Part shown: positions 11,135-21,628 of the stretch, piece after piece
Layout: each line of letters opens with the position of its first letter
Numbering within the stretch: the stretch's first letter is position 1
Assembly: GCA_030386875.1 (NCBI GenBank)
Contig: CM059558.1
Coordinates: 4,287,501 to 4,351,500, forward strand
From: Morinoia aosen
Lineage: Eukaryota; Arthropoda; Malacostraca; Amphipoda; Talitridae
Direction of reading: 5' to 3'
DNA: 64,000 bases
Made by a program: the position numbers and the translations under genes
Notes under the pieces: model-generated
Told to the model about the DNA's origin: nothing
Databases searched by the model: none
Seen by the model: the letters and a program-made list of their open reading frames with translations, nothing else

Positions 11135-11597
11135 ATGAGCCAAAATTTTACAGGCATGTTTGGTGCCCAAGCTCGACGCCATCACCAACTGAAGCATAAT
11201 TTTCAAAGTGACATTGCGCTGCTGGCAGACAGAAGATTAAATCCTACATTAAACTCAGTAGTGAGTCTGAGGGCGAGGTGGATGGCACAGAACCACGGTA
11301 ACTTCGACGACATGTTCGTCTTGGAAGCTATGCAGCGAACCAAGAATAAAATGCCGCAGCATCTCATTAATTTTGCTGAGACTTCTGGTGGATATGTTGC
11401 CGTTCTTGTCACCGATTTCATGTATAAAGTTCACAAAGAAATGCAATCAGCCAGCGAGGTGGTGTTTGTGGACACGACTAGCCACGTGGACAAGACCAAG
11501 TGCTCACTCACCATTCTTGTCTGCTCGAGCGCAGCTGGGGGCCTTCCTCTCGGGGTCATACTGTCCTCAACACAAAGTAAAGAAGATTATGTCAAAG
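11135..11597 (+). pseudogene. MULE transposase exon 3: first catalytic Asp region
   Basis: It contains EVVFVDTTSHVDKTKCSLTI, where the Asp of FVDTT is the likely first catalytic acid, then GGLPLGVILSSTQSKEDYVKG. It ends at the donor AAAG|GTATGT. Upstream of 11135 the acceptor at 11085-11086 would give a peptide starting PQIHEKCEQILN, but in a different frame. Confidence 0.82.
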
Positions 11598-11756
11598 GTA
11601 TGTGTTTTAATTTGTAATTAAAATTACATTATAAAATTATCACCATTACACCTATAACTAACAAATGACTAAAAACTTGCTGATTAAGATATTTTAGTCA
11701 AATTTTGTAGCTCTACTTTTTTTTACTGTATGCCCCCCTTTAATAATGTTTTACAG

Positions 11757-12087
11757 GTTTCAGTCTTCTCCAAGACATGCTGAGTGACGTTGCGTTCAAC
11801 CGAAAACTGTGCCCCGAGTGTTTCATCACTGATGACAGTTACGCTGAGAGAGGAGCACTGCGCGGGGTGTGGCCTCATAGTAAATTGTTCTTCTGCGTCT
11901 TCCACGTCCTGCAGGCCGCATGGCGCTGGTTGTGGAATGCCAAAAATTGTATCGCCAAGGAGCACCGCAAACCGCTGATTTCAGTTTTGAAAAAGCTGGT
12001 CTACGCTGAGTCCATTAGTTCCTTCGACCACATATGGTCCGAATTCCTGGATTCAGAACTGTCACGAAATAACTTCAAATGTACCGA
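11757..12087 (+). pseudogene. MULE transposase exon 4: second catalytic Asp and CxxH motif
   Basis: Phase with exon 3 is kept (G|GT gives Gly). It contains CPECFITDDSYAERGAL, which holds the second catalytic Asp, and LFFCVFHVLQAAWRWLW, the C-x2-H block seen after it in arthropod MULE transposases. It ends GA|GTAAGT. Confidence 0.85.
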
Positions 12088-12227
12088 GTAAGTAACTGCT
12101 TACAAAATCCTTGAAGTTATAACGCACAGACAAAAATTTGATGTAGCTGCACAAAAAACATGAGTGTAGCATAATAACATAAATTTAGTATTCAGTTGTA
12201 GTATATCAAAAACTGTATTGGTTTCAG

Positions 12228-12362
12228 ATACTTCAGATCAGCTGTAGAACGAAGGGAAGAGTGGAGTTTACCTTGGAGGTGTGGCTCGCTACTGCGTGGT
12301 CACAACACCAACAACATGTGTGAGAGCATGATGATGGTGATCAAGGATATTGTCCTCAACAG
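12228..12362 (+). pseudogene. MULE transposase exon 5: catalytic Glu
   Basis: The acceptor is GGTTTCAG, and phase is kept with exon 4. The peptide RGHNTNNMCESMMMVIKD contains the TNNxxES motif whose Glu is the third catalytic residue of MULE nucleases. It ends AAC AG|GTATTG. Confidence 0.85.
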
Positions 12363-12766
12363 GTATTGTACTGCTGATGCAGTTTGTAAAAGTTACCTTT
12401 TGTCGAAGACATTGGCTGAATAGGGAGATAGTAGCCTTATCATCATCGACCTCATTTGGCTGCATTTGTGATTGTAGTTGCTGCCAGAAATTGACTGAAA
12501 TATAGGTTCCGTCAGCTTTTCTAACAATAACAATGGAATTTATGAATATTACAGTTCTTTCCGAATAATTCCCAATGATTGAAAAATTAAAACATGCAAT
12601 AAATCAAGACCTACCAAAGTCAATACAAAATTAAAGTACAGCGGTGAGGATTAATTAAATTAATTTTCTATCAGCGTAGCTATATTTGTCAAAATTAAAA
12701 AAATAATGCTGTGCTGCCTTCGCAGCAATTTAGGAAATTTATATTTTCAAACAGCGGTAGAAAATT

Positions 12767-14238
12767 TGTGCCTTCGAATATCGAGGGAACCAGTCCGCAC
12801 GTTCACTCGTTTTCCGGAAACGCTCTCTTCCGGTACATTAGGTATTTAAACTCTGCGAGCTGAGTAGAGGCCGCCAGTTGTGTTGAAGTAGTGTGTAGAC
12901 TCCAGAGAAGGAAATGTAAGTAAAGAGTGCTAAATATTAAGTGCATTGGGTCCCTATAGATGTCTGTTTTGTGTCTCCTACTAGACAGTGAATTCTTAGG
13001 TCCTAGAAAAGCTAAAAGATTTCAGGGGATGTTAGAATGTGTGCTGTCACAGTTTTTCTGTTTGTGCTTTTACAATTCTAGATACTGATTCTTCATTCGC
13101 GGTGCCAATATAATGTAATGCTGTGTTTACCTATTTGTACCTGGCTCAAATTGTCTAGTGGTATTGCCCTGTGTTGGACAGGGTTGTGAGACTTTCTTGC
13201 AAACACTCAGTCATGTTTTGATTATATTGTTGAGCCTGATTTGTTCGTGCTTGTCAGTGCTACTTAATTTATTTGCTGGAATTCACAGCTGGATTCATTG
13301 TGCTCAGTTGTTGATTTGATCTAAGCACATTGCATTATATAGATCCTTGTTATCATTCACGATTAATGTTAGTGGATTTAAACTCTGGTATTTGGACTCT
13401 AGAATTGTGTAATTCCTCACTCAAGTTGCTATTTTACCAGTCTGTAGAGTGTGGTGGTTTTTGCCTATTTTTATTTGTGTGATTTTTACTGTGCTGCGGA
13501 TATTTTATATTGCCTGGTTGATGATGTGTTCATGCCTGTTAGGTAACTATTTACTTGTTCAGAGGTGTCTAAGTGTGCCCCCTTGTTCACTTATTAACCA
13601 CCTTTGTAGATGGGTGTGTTTTAACTATGCCCAGGTGGTACTATAGATTGATAGACTTTTGTGACTAGTCATGTGAGTCAGAAACAACTCAAGTTGTCAG
13701 GCACTGTTTACGTAGGAATAGCTGTGTAACTTTAGTTCAGCGTCTACCGGGTTGGACATGCATTTTTATATGGGAATAGCCGTGTAACTTCAATTCAGCA
13801 TCTACCTGGTTGGACATTAGTGTGTAGAGCCTACTGCCTGACCTTAGTATTTAATGAGGGCCTCATTAGGTTGACTGGTTATATCTGATTGTGCCATTGG
13901 GATGCTCGTATGAAAATTGTACTAAGTCTCGCCAATGATTTGGGTGTTGAATGAGCCGCTGAAGTATTACCCGTGTTCTCTGAATTAGATTTTCTTGTGC
14001 CAGTGATGCAGTTCTGCCCCAATTTTTGCGTCCTTATTTTCTGGTTTGCCCTCTGAATCACTTTTAGATATGCAATCTCTAAAAACTGTATATTTTTTGT
14101 ATTACTTTTGTGCTAACTAGACCTTTCTATTTCAGGAAAATTTATGTACAATAAATGGCTGCTTAAGACAAGTTTTGCATCATCCGTGGACTTTTCTGAA
14201 CCTTCCCCTCGTCGATAGAAATTGTTGAGGCAGTCACA
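12767..14238. mobile_element. Possible solo LTR or other insertion inside MULE intron 5
   Basis: Intron 5 (12363-14515) is far longer than the others. This sub-region begins TGTGCC and ends GTCACA. It has a TATA-like TATTTAAA near 12841 and an AATAAA near 14151, in the order expected of an LTR. The flanking bases do not give a convincing target duplication. It could equally be a transcription unit with its own splice sites (GTAAGT near 12915, TATTTCAG near 14136). I treat it as a fossil of uncertain type. Confidence 0.3.
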
Positions 14239-14515
14239 AATGCTTACAATGGTGAAACGAAGATGTAACTTATACATACATTAAATCTTGAAAATATTGA
14301 AAGCTTGTGTATTTTATAGTAAATTTTATTAACCCCGTTTATTAGAGTGAAACAACTTTAGATACTCAATTTTATGTGTTAAGAGACAGAAATGATTAGT
14401 GCCCATATATTTTAGATTTAGGTTTGAGCACGATTTCAATCTAAATTATTGATAATAGTAATTTTTGTGAGTGACATTAATTAATAATAGTAATTATTGA
14501 AATATTTGTGTACAG

Positions 14516-15400
14516 AAATAAGGCCCACAACGGAGCACAGCTGTTGCTGGTGATGGCAGATGTGTACGACAGTTACCTTCGTTTGCGTCTGTCAGATGTC
14601 ATCCTCAAAAAAAGACAATTCTTCCAAAACTGCCACCAGCACCATTCCTCTGTCAGCTGTTACCCATAATGGAGGAGCAGTTTATACAGTTGATTCTACT
14701 TTGCAAGAGGGCATTCAGTACACAGTGGACCTATCCATCGGCTCGTGCAGCTGCATCAGTGGGAATACAGGCAGCGTGTGCAAACATCAACTTGCAGCGT
14801 CTCAGTACAGCGCAATCCGCCTTCCACAGCTTTACACCTGCACTGCTGCTGAGAAGCAACACTTGTACAAGGTGATATACTGTGACAAAGCAATGCCAAC
14901 ATCGACTTTTTTCGATGGTTTGTTTGCAGATGCGCCTGCTAACGCAGTATCGGATGTTAGTGAGCAAATAGAGACATGCGACCGAAAAGACAGATCTGTT
15001 GATACAGAAGAAGTCGTCGGAACCTCTACACAGACACTGAATATCTCTCAATCAATTGACGAGAGAATTGATGAATTTACAAGCATGTTTAATAAGGAAT
15101 TGAAGCGAACTCAGAGCCCCTGCATGCTCGGCGCCCTTGACGTCTTCGAAAAGAGGATGAAAGCCTGTAGGAATCCTGCGCAGGTGTCAACTTTCCTTCG
15201 CAGTGCAGGTTGTACCCTTTTTAAAGGATCAGGGGCATTCAGGAAAAAATTCCATGTCAGCCAACGAGCATTGCCAGGCTCCAAACAGGACAACCAAGAG
15301 GAAAAGCTGCCTTATTGAAAGGGAAAATTGTAAAAAGAAAAAGGAACTTATCCCTAAATATAGACAGAAATGTGCCAAACGCTAAAATTCATTGATGTCT
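14516..15400 (+). pseudogene. MULE transposase exon 6: SWIM zinc finger and C-terminal tail
   Basis: The exon opens in phase with exon 5 (KAHNGAQLLLVMADVYDSYL). A frame change follows before the SWIM finger. The finger reads YTVDLSIGSCSC then VCKHQLAA, giving the CxC...CxH ligands that follow the catalytic core in MULEs. A region of about 150 residues follows with no recognised domain. Another frame change leads to IPCQPTSIARLQTG and a lysine/arginine-rich end, like the IPVQPT tail seen in related elements. Confidence 0.82.
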
Positions 15401-16191
15401 CATAGAACGCAACAATGCTTTCAAAAGTATTCTTTCCTATGTTTCTTAGAGGTATTTTTTTAGAAGTTTGTTCAATAGTAAAGCAATGGTAATATTTTTT
15501 ACAATGCCAATCGTAAAAATTCTATACCTCTGTTAATTTATGAAATACAACGTTTCTCATCGAACCGTTGCATTTTATAAATTGATAGATGTATAGAATT
15601 TTAACGATTGACATTTTGCAGTAAAAAATGAATGAATTCTTTTTCATTTAAACACCGGAAGAACTGAAAATATTTCATAAAGTTAAGTAGTTGAAAAAGC
15701 GATCGCAACTAAATTTATTATAAATAATGAGAGCATATGTAACACATATAGAATTAACTATTAAATTTATTAAACGCTAAAATTCATTGATGTCTCATAG
15801 AACGCAACAATGCTTTAAAAAAGTATTCTTTCATGTGTTTCTTAAAGGTATTTGTTAAGAAGTTTGTTCAATAATAAAACAATGATAATATTTTTTACTG
15901 CAAAATGCCAATCGTTGAAATTCTATACCTCTGTCAATCTATTAAATACAACGTTTTTCTTCGAAACGTTGCATTTAATAGATTGACAGATATATAGAAT
16001 TTAAACGATCGACATTTTGCAGTAAAAAATAATGAATGAATTCTTTTTCATTTAAATTCCGGAAGAACTGAAAATGTTTCGTAAAGTTAAGAAGTTGAAA
16101 AAGCGATCGCAACTAAGTTTATTATAATTCATGAAAGCATGTATCACATATAGAAATAAATATTAATACATGCAAATGTCTTTCATTTATA

Positions 16192-16443
16192 TTGTATTTT
16201 TCAAAAGGTTATGTAAGAAATTCTGAAAATGAAGTAAAATATCGTCTAATATATCATTGTTCTCACGTAAAGACACAAAAAAGAACTAAATTGGTTGCAT
16301 TGAATAGTGTGGCCACGAGCATTAATATTAATTTAAAAACTATCTTATCGCCTGAGCAACTGAAAAAAGGCGGTATTAATGAGCATCATACTTGTATGTC
16401 ATATATGACAGGGGAAGGGGGACTATTTCCAGAGGGAAACTAA
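16192..16443 (+). CDS. Possible small zinc-binding ORF in the palindrome arm
   Basis: The open frame of about 83 codons includes YRLIYHCSHVKTQKRTK, SVATSININLKTILSPEQLK and NEHHTCMSYMTGEG. The C-x-H ... HHxC spacing is compatible with a zinc-binding fold of the kind found in transposon-associated proteins, but I do not recognise a family. The inverted partner at 17930-18180 keeps the HVKTQK, LVALNSVATS, LKTI and SPEQLKK segments while losing flanking frame. That suggests past selection on this peptide. It may be an exon rather than a whole gene. Confidence 0.35.
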   Translation: MYFSKGYVRNSENEVKYRLIYHCSHVKTQKRTKLVALNSVATSININLKTILSPEQLKKGGINEHHTCMSYMTGEGGLFPEGN

Positions 16444-18417
16444 AAAGGTGAAACATTTCTTCTGAAATTTATAACATTCATTACTTCTTGTGTTAGCGTC
16501 AATTTCTCTTTATCGCCAATGATAGCTTCAAGGTTCCTTTACTTTGCACTGTACGACCAAAATAGTATGATATTAAACGAGAGGAGGTGACAAGTAAATA
16601 TGCTTATATGAGCACATAGAATTCCTCACTAAATTTTTTTAAGTAAATTAATCAATTTATTTGGCGTAAAGATGCACGAAAGGCAGCTACAGAAAGCTGC
16701 AGCACTTGAATACTTAAATTTAATTCAAAATATATAGAACGTGTTCGAATACTTCTATTTAATTGATATTAAAAAGAGTCTGTTAATTTCTCGAATTAAC
16801 TGCGTATTTATAATATAGACCGAAGAGATTTGCATTGCTAAAACTACGGCGTGAAGTACGAACAATGCATTATGATGTACGTTAGAATCGCAGTAACTGT
16901 GCTGTTATTTGGTCTAACTCATTATACAATACGTGTCGCTTAAGACGGCTGTGACTTTTACGTGTAAATTGAAATTTATAGTATTTTATTCCATAATTAA
17001 ACGATACTTTTATGGCAAATTATACTGTATGTGTTTGCACTCAATTAGGTCACGCAGCGACGTGTGGCAACTGTTGAAGTGGGCGTGGTTCTTGGTCACG
17101 GTGACAAGCCGTTCACGTACACAGACTCGCACACGCACACAGACTGGAGCAACTTTGACGTGGGTGCTGCCCGGCCGCACCCACGTTAAAGTTGCTCCGC
17201 TCCGTCTTCGTGAGCGAGTCTGTGTACGTGCATGGCTAGTCAACGTCATCAAAAACCACGCCCACTTCAACAGCTGCCACGCGTCGCTGCGTGACATAAT
17301 TGTGATACAAACATTTATTATGTTGTACACTTTGCCATTGAAGTATCATTTAATAATGGATTAAAATTCTCTATGTTTCACTGTACAATTAAACGTCTCA
17401 GCCGTCTTGAACGACACATATATGAGTTAGATCAAATAAGAGCACAGTTACCGCGATTCTACCGTGTCATAATGTATCGTTCGTATGCCACGAAGTATTG
17501 TTTGCAATGCAAATCTCTTTAGTTTATATTATAAATATGTAGTTCATTCGAACAATTAACCCATTCTTTTTAAGTGTATAAAAGTATTTTATTCACTTAA
17601 AAAGTAAATAAAAGTATTTTAACTGTTTCATTATAATATGCATTAAATTAAAGTATTCAAGTACTGAAGCGTTCTGCAAGATGCCTTTTATGCATATTGA
17701 CGCCAAATGAATACGATTAATTTAATTTTACAAATTCAGTGGAAAACTTGATGAGCTCATATCAGTATATTTACTAGCCACTTCCTTCCCGTTTAATACC
17801 ATACTATTTTGGACGTAAAGTGAAGAGTAAAGTAACCTCGGTACTTTCATTGGCGATAAAGAAAACTGGACGCTAACACAAGAAGAAATGAATGTTATAA
17901 ATTGCATCACAAATGTTTCACCTTTTTAGTTTCCCTCGGGAAATAGTCCCCCTTCCCCTGTCATATATGACATACAAATATGATGTTTCATCAATAACGA
18001 TTTTTTTCAGTTGCTCAGGCGATGAGATAGTTTTTAAATGCATATCAAAGCTCGTGGCCACACTATTCAATGCCACCAAGTTAGTTATTTTTTGTGTCTT
18101 TACGTGACAACTATGATAGATTGGATGATATTTAATGTCATTTTCAAAACTTCTTACATAAGTAATGAAAAAACAATCTAAATGAAAGATATTTGCATGC
18201 AGTAATATTTATTTGTATATGTGATACATGCTTTCATTATTTATTATGAATTTAATCACGATCGCTTTTCAACTTCTCAACTCTACGAAATATTTTCAGT
18301 TCTTCACGTGTTTAAATAAAATAGAATTCACTTAACATTTTTTACTGCGAAAGGCCAATCGTTAAAATTCTATGCCTCTGCCAACCTATAAAATGCAACT
18401 TTTCGGTGCAACTATCA

Positions 18418-18608
18418 TCTTTGGGCTGAAAAAGCTAGCCTGCTGGTGATCGTTATTTCTACAGTACAAAATATCGCTCCTATATAGTCGTCTTACAATG
18501 AGAACTTTGTGTTTACTATGTCTGCTTCCACTTGAACAATTGATTGTCATTTTCTATCAATGTGACCGTATAAAAATATGATTTACTTCATTTTTCAGCC
18601 CGAAGGTG
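18418..18608. mobile_element. Possible MITE of about 190 bp in the right palindrome arm
   Basis: It is bounded by imperfect inverted repeats, CATCTTTGGGCTGAAAAA on the left and TTTTTCAGCCCGAAGGTG on the right. It sits in the loop of the hairpin that is empty in the two left-arm copies. The family is not recognised. Confidence 0.45.
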
Positions 18609-19037
18609 GTAATAGTTTCATCGAAACGTTGCATTTTTTAGATTGATAGAGGTCTAAAATTTTAATCGATTGACATTTTGCAGTAAAAAATATCACGATT
18701 GCTTTATTGAGCAAACTTCTATACAAATAGATCTAAAAACATATGAAAGATGACTTTTTTGAAAGCATTATTGCTTGCGATGAAACACTACTGAATTGCT
18801 GAATTATGCACATTTATAAATATACATATTAAGTGAAAAATTTTTCTTTCTATTTAAATATTATGCAAGTACATAACTAACTGCATTGCGGCATCTGATC
18901 ACTCATAGTTGGACGATACAACGACTTCTGGCAATGAGTTCAACTCTGGACCAGTGCACATGACGAACCCTACACGCACACGGCCGCTGAAACACAAGCA
19001 CACAGAGTGTAGCAACTTTGACGTGGGTGCGGCCGGG

Positions 19038-19328
19038 ATGCCACGTTGTGTGTGCCCTCAGATCTCGCACCTCTTCTCCTCTGTAATTCCACGAACAAAA
19101 GCCTCCCGATTCTTCATGTCAACTCATAATATAGCTCTCGCCTGATTCATTCTCAAAAGGTCTAGACTGTTCTAAGCCACAGAGAGAGTCCCTCAATTTT
19201 GATTCGTTGGATGCTTGCATGTCCTGAAGTTTCGCACTCTGATTGGCGCACACTCGACACCCCAAACAGGTGATTCCTTAGAGAGCACACCATTGGTGTA
19301 GATGGTGCCGCTTTCTGCATAAGCCTTA
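19038..19328. other. Unassigned spacer between the MULE and Harbinger elements
   Basis: No gene or repeat recognised. Confidence 0.5.
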
Positions 19329-20257
19329 GGCCCCTTTCATACAGAGCGTGAAATCACGCTGCGTGTAAAAATCACGCAGCGGGATTTCACGTTGAATCGT
19401 TCACACGAGGCATTTTTTTACGCTTGATTCTGTCAGTTTTGCATTGCTGTTCTCCGAGAGTGCTCACGAGTGTTTGTGGACTGGGTAAAAATGGCTGGTC
19501 AGAGTAAAGTAAAGAAAGCTCTCCTTTTATACTTGCTGTATAAAAGACAGCAAAGGAAGAGAAGAAGGCGGTGTTGGGTACATAAGAAAGTCAGTTTAAG
19601 GCGCAATAAGGAGAATTTGCCACACTATTTGCAAAATTAAGGAAAGATGAAGCCAAATTCTTCAATTACTACCGTATGTCTACCGAAAGTTTTGACGAAT
19701 TGCTGTCATACGTCCAAGGCAAATTAACCCGCAACAACACGCAGATGAGGGATGCTGTACCTGCTATTGAAATACTGGCTTTAACCCTCAGGTAAAGTAT
19801 TTCGATCTTGCTAAGTAAGTAGGTTGTAATAATGGCAATATTAAAAAAAATCTTTCTTTAGTATAAAAAACGTTTACTTAGTATTCCAATCCATATAAAA
19901 GATATGTAAGAAATAAACAATAACACAACACATCTACTCTGACCTCATCCACACATCCACTCTGACCCATTCTCTAAACCGCACTGCGAGGATGCGTGAA
20001 AACACGCACAGTGTGCAAGGTAGACTTGAACACCATTGAGAGCTAAACTTTTGCGTGAAATTTCACGTTGCGTTTTTAGCAGACACACGCTCGGCATCAA
20101 GCGTGAACTTTCACGCTGCGTGAACTTTCACGCTGCGTGAAAACCTGTCGCGTGTGAATAGGAGTGTACATTATCTATGTCCGCTTAGGTTCGGCGTGAA
20201 ATCACGCAGTGTGATTTTTTACAAGCAGCGTGATTTCACGCTCTGTGTGAAAGGGGC
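19329..20257 (+). mobile_element. Non-autonomous PIF/Harbinger DNA transposon
   Basis: Terminal inverted repeats of about 60 bp begin GGCCCCTTTCATACAGAGCG on the left; the inverted partner ends AGGGGC at 20257. The flanks are TTA on the left and TTT/TTTA on the right, close to the TWA target duplication of Harbinger elements. The subterminal region is packed with short ACGCTGCGTGA-type palindromes. At 929 bp it holds only the start of a transposase and lacks the DDE core. Confidence 0.82.
19491..19793 (+). pseudogene. First-exon fragment of a Harbinger transposase
   Basis: ATG near 19491 starts MAGQSKVKKALLLYLLYKRQ and a strongly basic stretch. After a frame change at the LPHYLQN point the sequence reads KFFNYYRMSTESFDELLSYV, then MRDAVPAIEILALTLR, ending at a splice donor CTCAG|GTAAAG. 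FFNYYRMSxExFDELL...RDAxxAxExLALTLR is the typical N-terminal part of PIF/Harbinger transposases. The nuclease exons are gone, so it is non-functional. Confidence 0.8.
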
Positions 20258-20744
20258 TTTACTCCTTCTCTTTTGAATCTGCCCTCGCGCTACCCAGTTC
20301 AGCCAAAACCTCTGCCTTTTGATCCCAAGCCTGCGTGTGTGTGTGTGTGCGCGTGTGTGTATTGTGTATCCCCAAGGTGGCTTGTCGATGCTCGAGAGCT
20401 AGCAAGTTTGAACGAGGCGCCGACCACAGGCTTACGACAACACACATTCCAACGCTTGTAGCCCAGCAGAATGTTAAATTTCTCAAAATTTGTCGTAGCT
20501 TTCCGTGATCTTGCCAAAAAAATACTGATAGATGTATTGCAACGTATTGCAACATAAGTAAACACAGTTCTCCAATAAAGCCGGAAGCAAAGGGTGAGCC
20601 AACACACCTAAATGAAATATTATGACATGAAAATGTCATAGAGAAGTGCTGGCTGCATGCACACCAAAATTTCGATTACTCCTATTATAATGACGAAGAA
20701 TCATTGTTGTGCATTTTTATACATATTGTCTGGATGTAATTTTT
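20258..20744. other. Unassigned sequence with a short (GT)n run
   Basis: A GT/GC dinucleotide run at about 20335-20362 produces spurious His-Thr frames on the minus strand. No gene or element recognised. Confidence 0.55.
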
Positions 20745-20802
20745 TTCATTGTGTCGCAGACCCCCTAGGACCTTCTCAGGGCCCCAAGTTTGAGAACCAC
20801 TG
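20745..20802. mobile_element. hAT-type transposon end
   Basis: Reading inward on the minus strand from 20802, the sequence starts CAGTGGTTCTCAAACTTGGG and continues with the GGTCC...GGGTCTGCGAC pattern typical of hAT/Charlie-like termini. The partner end and an 8-bp duplication were not found, so only one terminus survives or is recognisable. Confidence 0.6.
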
Positions 20803-21628
20803 ACATAAAACATTAGAGAAGGTTGCCAGAAATGTACATTTTCTCACAAACACAAAAAAAGAACAAGAAAAAATTCAAGATTGTGACCGTCAATCCTGGA
20901 TATAAACGAAAAAAAAAGAATTTGCAATGCAAGTCTGACAAATGTCACACGGATGCGACAAGAAACACTTCGAAATAGAATGTCAACGGCTGATTTTCAT
21001 GCGTCATCCTAAAAAGCCACTCAGCAACTGAAAGAAAGTTCTCATTTCATTCGAAAAGACACATTATAAATTAAAGAAAATTGCGCAGAATAGCACGACA
21101 AATGAAGAATGAATGTTAGGAAGGAAATAAAATTTCACCTAAAACAACTTAACCGAGGCGTTACTTACGTTAAATAAGATAGTTCAGACATGTTTAATTA
21201 TGAAAGTGGTTTTAAAAGAGGAAGGAGGAAGACATCATTAAGAAATCACTTATGGGAATGCAGGGTTTATGCACATCGTTTATAGAAACTGCACGTTTCA
21301 CAGAAATTTATGCAACAAGATGAAGTTGAAGGCGGAGCGAATAATGAAAAACAGCACTGCAGTAAACAAAAATAATATGGTCCTTAACAAAACTAAAAAC
21401 ATTTCCACAGAAACATGATCCCCTAAATTTTGGTTCAGGACCTCACATATTCCTCTCGTGAGCACTAATTCCAATAGACACAAAAGTTACATTCTCCAGA
21501 GGGAGAAGCCCGTAAGATCTTTGACCACACGGAAGAGCTACAATCTTTAAAGAATGTGAATCGTGATGCAGTGATTAGACATTTGAATAGCCCATGAATC
21601 TGCATTTCACATCTTGTAAGAAAACGCA
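20803..21628. other. Region downstream of the zinc-finger gene, containing a diverged intron-type repeat
   Basis: Probable 3' untranslated and downstream sequence of the zinc-finger gene on the minus strand. Positions 21215-21500 are a diverged copy of a unit also seen at about 23940-24330, 30240-30350 and 31660-31850. Shared blocks are an AGGAAGGAGGAAGACA motif, a GGGAATGC.. block and a cattccaATAGACACAA-like block. No poly(A) signal was identified with confidence. Confidence 0.5.

Larger units (their letters stand above)
9069..15400 (+). pseudogene. MULE transposase gene (WRKY/GCM1-type zinc finger, DDE core, SWIM finger), six exons, frame-disrupted
   Basis: Exons read from splice signals are 9069-9340, 10262-10431, 11087-11597, 11757-12087, 12228-12362 and 14516 to about 15380. 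The protein order matches Mutator-like transposases: an N-terminal zinc finger of the WRKY/GCM1 type split over exons 1-2, the DDE nuclease in exons 3-5, and a C-terminal SWIM zinc finger in exon 6. It would cut and reinsert DNA at the terminal repeats. Most exon junctions keep phase. Exon 2 joined to exon 3 meets a TAA at 11128-11130 before the frame starting at 11135. Exon 6 changes frame near 14650-14680, before the SWIM finger, and again near 15235, before a basic tail. At least three lesions therefore make this a pseudogene, unless my exon 3 start is wrong. I am confident of the family, less so of the exact exon ends. Confidence 0.85.
15380..18790. repeat. Large imperfect palindrome in the MULE locus, centre near 17172
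   Basis: The left arm (about 15380-17170) and right arm (about 17175-18790) are reverse complements over most of their length. The centre is GTGGGTGC...GCACCCAC. The left arm additionally holds a tandem duplication: 15385-15720 and 15777-16115 are two copies, each with its own internal hairpin around a CCAATCGT...ACGATTG stem. The right arm has one such copy, with about 190 bp inserted in its loop (18418-18608). Confidence 0.88.
8073..19037 (+). mobile_element. Composite Mutator-like (MULE) DNA transposon locus
   Basis: The outer ends are inverted repeats of about 200 bp. The left end reads inward from 8073 as CCCGGCCGCACCCACG and the right end is its inverted copy finishing at 19037. The match continues through ACTGGTCCAGAGTT and on into the region near 8250 and 18870. 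The same terminal sequence occurs back to back at the palindrome centre near 17172. The locus can therefore be read as a transposase-bearing element of about 9.1 kb (8073 to about 17172) abutting a derivative of about 1.9 kb (17172-19037). No matching 8-11 bp target duplication was found outside the outer ends, which fits a rearranged composite. The interior carries a six-exon MULE transposase, a degenerate duplicate of its first exon, and long subterminal repeats. Confidence 0.85.

Noticed and set aside
11203-11965. Minus-strand frames of 63-80 codons
   Set aside because: They are antisense to MULE transposase exons 3 and 4.
14669-15051. Other frames across the MULE last exon
   Set aside because: They are shadows of the SWIM-finger frame, which alone carries family motifs.
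16933-17364. Two overlapping frames of 106-143 codons on opposite strands
   Set aside because: They read the palindrome centre and are near mirror images. This is symmetry, not coding.
20259-20639. 126-codon minus-strand frame with a His-Thr run
   Set aside because: It depends on a GT microsatellite and has no recognisable domain.
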